Below are positions 61,450-64,000 of a DNA stretch of 64,000 bases, piece by piece. Both the position numbers and the translations under genes were made by a program. The stretch spans positions 62,001 through 126,000 of the forward strand of contig NZ_JAIELN010000014.1 of the NCBI RefSeq assembly GCF_019753045.1, written 5' to 3'. The stretch's first letter is position 1. Each line of letters starts with the position of its first letter. The notes under the pieces were generated by a model. That model made no database searches and was not told the DNA's origin. It saw only the letters and a program-made list of their open reading frames with translations. Source of the DNA: Hyphomicrobium sp. (GTDB lineage Bacteria > Pseudomonadota > Alphaproteobacteria > Rhizobiales > Hyphomicrobiaceae).

Positions 61450-63819
61450 CTAGCGAGTCCGTTGCCTCAGTTCTCCGAGCAGCTGCATGACATCTGAACG
61501 GTCCGGTTCGAGGTGATTTAGGAGTTCGGTGCGGGCGAGCGCCGATGCATTGTCGCCGTCCTCGATCTCGTAGGTCGCGAGAGCCCATAAGATATCGCGA
61601 TCGTACGGGTGACGCGTGAGAGCGCTCTTCAGCGTCTCTACTGCTTCTCGCGGCTTGCCGGTATCGTGAAGTGCGACCCCATAGACGTAGCTGAAGCGCG
61701 GTTCTTCGGGAGCAAGCTCAGCGGCCTTCGCAAGAGCGGCCATCGCTTCGGGCAGGCGCTTCTGACGAATGAGACTAAGACCGAGGGCATGCCACAGCCC
61801 GCCGGAACGGGGATTTCCGCCGAGCGATTTGCGTAACACCGCTTCAGCACCATTCTCGTCAGCCCGCTCTCTCTTCAGCTCGGCCGATGCGATGACTGCC
61901 GGGACGAAGGTCGGATCGATCTCGATCGCCTTTGCGTAGGCAGCTCGGGCGTCGTCGGGCTTGCCGCGATCGCGATAAAGTGTGCCGAGATTGGTTTGCG
62001 ACTCTGGCCGTTCCGCATTGAACAATTGGGCATCGATATATTCGGCGAGCGCCTTCTCGAACGAGGCGCGATCATCGGTCGACAAATTCTGTTCCGCTTC
62101 TCCGGCAATGGCTCGAGCGGCATCCATACGAACCAGGCGGGTCTCATCCCTCAGCAAAGGCGCGAGTAGCGACCGGCGCGTCTCTGGGGGCGCCCCGGCA
62201 ATCACCGACACGGCCGCCGCTCGAATTTGGGGATCATCGATTTTCAAGGAGCTCGCCGCGAAGTCCAACACCTGAGGCGAGGGAAATCGTCGAAGCCTCG
62301 CAATCGCGCTTGCGCGCGCGATGGGCGCCTCCGAGCTGGCTTTGGCAATTCCGATCAAGCCGAGTTGAGCGCCAGGAGCTCCCCAGTCGCCGCGATCGAA
62401 CGCTTCAGCGAAATCTTGGAAGCCCGGTTTCGGCGAACGATACCATGCCTTGACGGCATCCATGGCCCATTTGGCGTTTTTGTCGGTATGACATTGATTG
62501 CACGCGTTGGGCGTTCCGAGCTGCACCGTTCGATCGGGTCGAGGAATGCGGATTGAATGATCGGGGCGCCTGTCGATACCCATGTATGTGGTGGCCGGCA
62601 TATGGCATGAGGCACATTCAGCGCCCTTTGAATTCGGCGCGTGGTGATGATGCGCACTAACGTCAAATCGTTCGGGCGCATGGCACTGCCCGCAAAGCGC
62701 ATTTCCGGTTTGGCGTAGCTTCCCCGTGTGGGGATTGTGACAGTCGGAGCAGGTGACGCCTGCGGAATGCATGCGACTCTCGAGAAACGATCCGTAATTG
62801 TAGACCTCGTCGCGCTGTTGGCCGTCGACATGATAGAGCCCGTCTTCCAGCAGCGACGGCCGGAAGGCGTCGAACAAGCGGCCAACGCTTCCAGGATCAT
62901 CCGAGAACTGTTGGCGCCGCGAATGGCAGCCCGCGCAAACATGAATCTCATTGGCCGATGTACGAGGCACCGAGCGTTTAGCCTGCCCGGTGGCATCCAT
63001 TGGCCACGTCACGCCTTTGCGCTCGTCGAAGTTTTGCGCAAATCCCTTGCCGCGCTGATCGGACTGCTCCCATCCGTTTGACTTCGTCGCCCAAGCCACA
63101 TGGTCCGAGCCGGGCCCGTGGCAGGCTTCGCAACCCACGCTGATCTCGGACCAGGTTGTGTGAAAATCACCGCTCGCCTGATCGTAGTTTTTCTTGAGAT
63201 TGGTCGAGTGGCACCACGCACACTGGTAGTTCCAATTCTGATCGATGCCGGTCCAATGGAGCGGATCGCCGGCCTTCAACTTGCGGTCTGGATAGAGCTG
63301 AAACCAGCGCTGGCCTCCGGCTTCCTTCGAGCGCGCATCCCACGCAATGCCGAGCGCTTGAATGCGCCCTCCTGGAAGCTTGATGAGGTACTGCTGTAGC
63401 GGCCAGACGCCAAATGTGTAGCTGATCTCGAAATCGCCGAGCGCCCCGTCAGGCCCGTCGGTCCGTACCCAAAACTTGCCGTCAGTTTTGTAAAATTTGC
63501 TCGTGACGTTTTCATTGCTGAACGTAGTGCCGTCGAAGCGTCCAAGAACGGTATGCTCCGTCGCCTCCTGCATAGCCACTGCGTGTTGCGAGCTGAGCCA
63601 GTCTTTGTGCTCTGCTGCATGACATTGCGCGCATCGGTCCGATCCGACGAAATCGGGATGCGCAACCGGATCGGCCGGTTTCGCCAGCGCTTCTTCCGCA
63701 TGTGAACCCGGCGATTCAAGGCTGAAACTCACCGCCGCAAATAATGCCATGCAGGTCAGGATCGGCCATGAAATTCTTGCAGCGCATCGCCACTGAATAG
63801 AACACGCCGAGTGGTTCAT
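61450..63819 (-). CDS. Octaheme cytochrome c with HEAT-like and TPR repeats
   Basis: From the ATG at 63819 the 789-residue protein has a signal peptide (about 12-41), a multihaem region (about 55-450) with eight CXXCH sites at residues 63, 200, 230, 295, 357, 376, 402 and 440, a helical HEAT-like stretch (about 480-600) and at least three TPR repeats (about 630-780, for example NLGTLYRDRGKPDDARAAYAKAIEIDP). Similar large multihaem/TPR proteins are annotated as cytochrome c family or c554-like, but their substrate is mostly unknown. It should be periplasmic and could take part in nitrogen-oxide or metal redox chemistry. An upstream in-frame start at 63891 cannot be excluded. Confidence 0.85.
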   Translation of the reverse strand: MNHSACSIQWRCAARISWPILTCMALFAAVSFSLESPGSHAEEALAKPADPVAHPDFVGSDRCAQCHAAEHKDWLSSQHAVAMQEATEHTVLGRFDGTTFSNENVTSKFYKTDGKFWVRTDGPDGALGDFEISYTFGVWPLQQYLIKLPGGRIQALGIAWDARSKEAGGQRWFQLYPDRKLKAGDPLHWTGIDQNWNYQCAWCHSTNLKKNYDQASGDFHTTWSEISVGCEACHGPGSDHVAWATKSNGWEQSDQRGKGFAQNFDERKGVTWPMDATGQAKRSVPRTSANEIHVCAGCHSRRQQFSDDPGSVGRLFDAFRPSLLEDGLYHVDGQQRDEVYNYGSFLESRMHSAGVTCSDCHNPHTGKLRQTGNALCGQCHAPERFDVSAHHHHAPNSKGAECASCHMPATTYMGIDRRPDHSIRIPRPDRTVQLGTPNACNQCHTDKNAKWAMDAVKAWYRSPKPGFQDFAEAFDRGDWGAPGAQLGLIGIAKASSEAPIARASAIARLRRFPSPQVLDFAASSLKIDDPQIRAAAVSVIAGAPPETRRSLLAPLLRDETRLVRMDAARAIAGEAEQNLSTDDRASFEKALAEYIDAQLFNAERPESQTNLGTLYRDRGKPDDARAAYAKAIEIDPTFVPAVIASAELKRERADENGAEAVLRKSLGGNPRSGGLWHALGLSLIRQKRLPEAMAALAKAAELAPEEPRFSYVYGVALHDTGKPREAVETLKSALTRHPYDRDILWALATYEIEDGDNASALARTELLNHLEPDRSDVMQLLGELRQRTR

Positions 63820-64000
63820 ATCGCATCCGAGCATAAGACTACGGCCACGCCTGGCTGCACCATTGCCGCCGACAGATATGATAATCAGCACACTGTATAG
63901 AACCTATTTACGAACTAAATCGGCGTCGATTGCGCGCGTGCGTGAACTTGGGCAGCTTCGACTCTCGGTGTGCGGGCAGGTGCGTTGCATCCTCGGTTGA
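63820..64000. other. Window end, upstream of the octaheme cytochrome
   Basis: About 180 bases. AT-rich near 63880-63920 (TATAGAACCTATTTACG), where the cytochrome promoter probably lies. No gene is recognised before the window ends. Confidence 0.5.

Overview
The window looks like a chromosome segment of a methylotrophic alphaproteobacterium of the Hyphomicrobiales, most likely Hyphomicrobium or a close relative. The evidence is a C4-type (glycine plus succinyl-CoA) 5-aminolevulinate synthase, a HemB without the zinc cysteines, the alphaproteobacterial gene order glyA-nrdR-ribD-ribE-ribBA-ribH-nusB-thiL, an LdtR/L,D-transpeptidase pair, and a complete aerobic route for trimethylamine and trimethylamine N-oxide. 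Genes are dense and GC-rich. I saw no tRNA, rRNA, CRISPR array, insertion sequence, integrase or phage gene.

Region 1 (1-19.6 kb) is mostly housekeeping: a DUF2155 secreted protein, hemB, an extensin-like protein, a 3-hydroxyisobutyryl-CoA hydrolase-like enzyme, ldtR with a first L,D-transpeptidase, hemA with an FNR/FixK-type box upstream, glyA, nrdR, the riboflavin operon running into nusB and thiL, a second L,D-transpeptidase, a divergent Lrp regulator/alanine dehydrogenase pair, and a small secreted BA14K-like protein.

Region 2 (19.7-36.3 kb) is a nitrogen-compound catabolic island. Eight genes on the minus strand (mmsA, an omega-amino acid:pyruvate aminotransferase, gabT, gabD, a PuuC-like dehydrogenase, a PuuA-like glutamate ligase, a PuuD-like hydrolase and a SpuC-like aminotransferase) form a route from putrescine through gamma-glutamyl intermediates and GABA to succinate, plus beta-alanine through malonic semialdehyde to acetyl-CoA. 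A TetR regulator is divergent. Ethanolamine ammonia-lyase (eutBC), an SDR dehydrogenase and an ACT-type permease follow.

Region 3 (36.5-44.5 kb) holds periplasmic beta-propeller proteins (a PQQ-type aldose dehydrogenase with an altered active site, an SMP-30-like protein and a sorbosone-dehydrogenase/cytochrome c fusion) around a CHASE2 adenylate cyclase and a FecR-domain protein.

Region 4 (44.5-59.3 kb) is the methylated-amine island. On the minus strand, transcribed leftwards, are an APC-type TMAO permease, dmmC, dmmB, dmmA, dmmD, tmm and tdm, followed by an AcuI-like reductase, a tautomerase and CsaA. Together these should take trimethylamine to TMAO (Tmm), TMAO to dimethylamine and formaldehyde (Tdm), and dimethylamine to methylamine and formaldehyde (DmmDABC), with folate-binding GcvT domains placed to capture the formaldehyde. 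Divergent from it lie an unrecognised TPR-like protein and a FadR-type GntR regulator, which converges on an orphan solute-binding protein lacking an obvious signal peptide.

Region 5 (59.5-64 kb) has a secreted alpha/beta hydrolase, a small Arg/His/Tyr/Trp-rich secreted protein and an octaheme TPR cytochrome c. The most distinctive content is the amine island with its unexplained accessory genes; no wholly new system is proven by the sequence alone.
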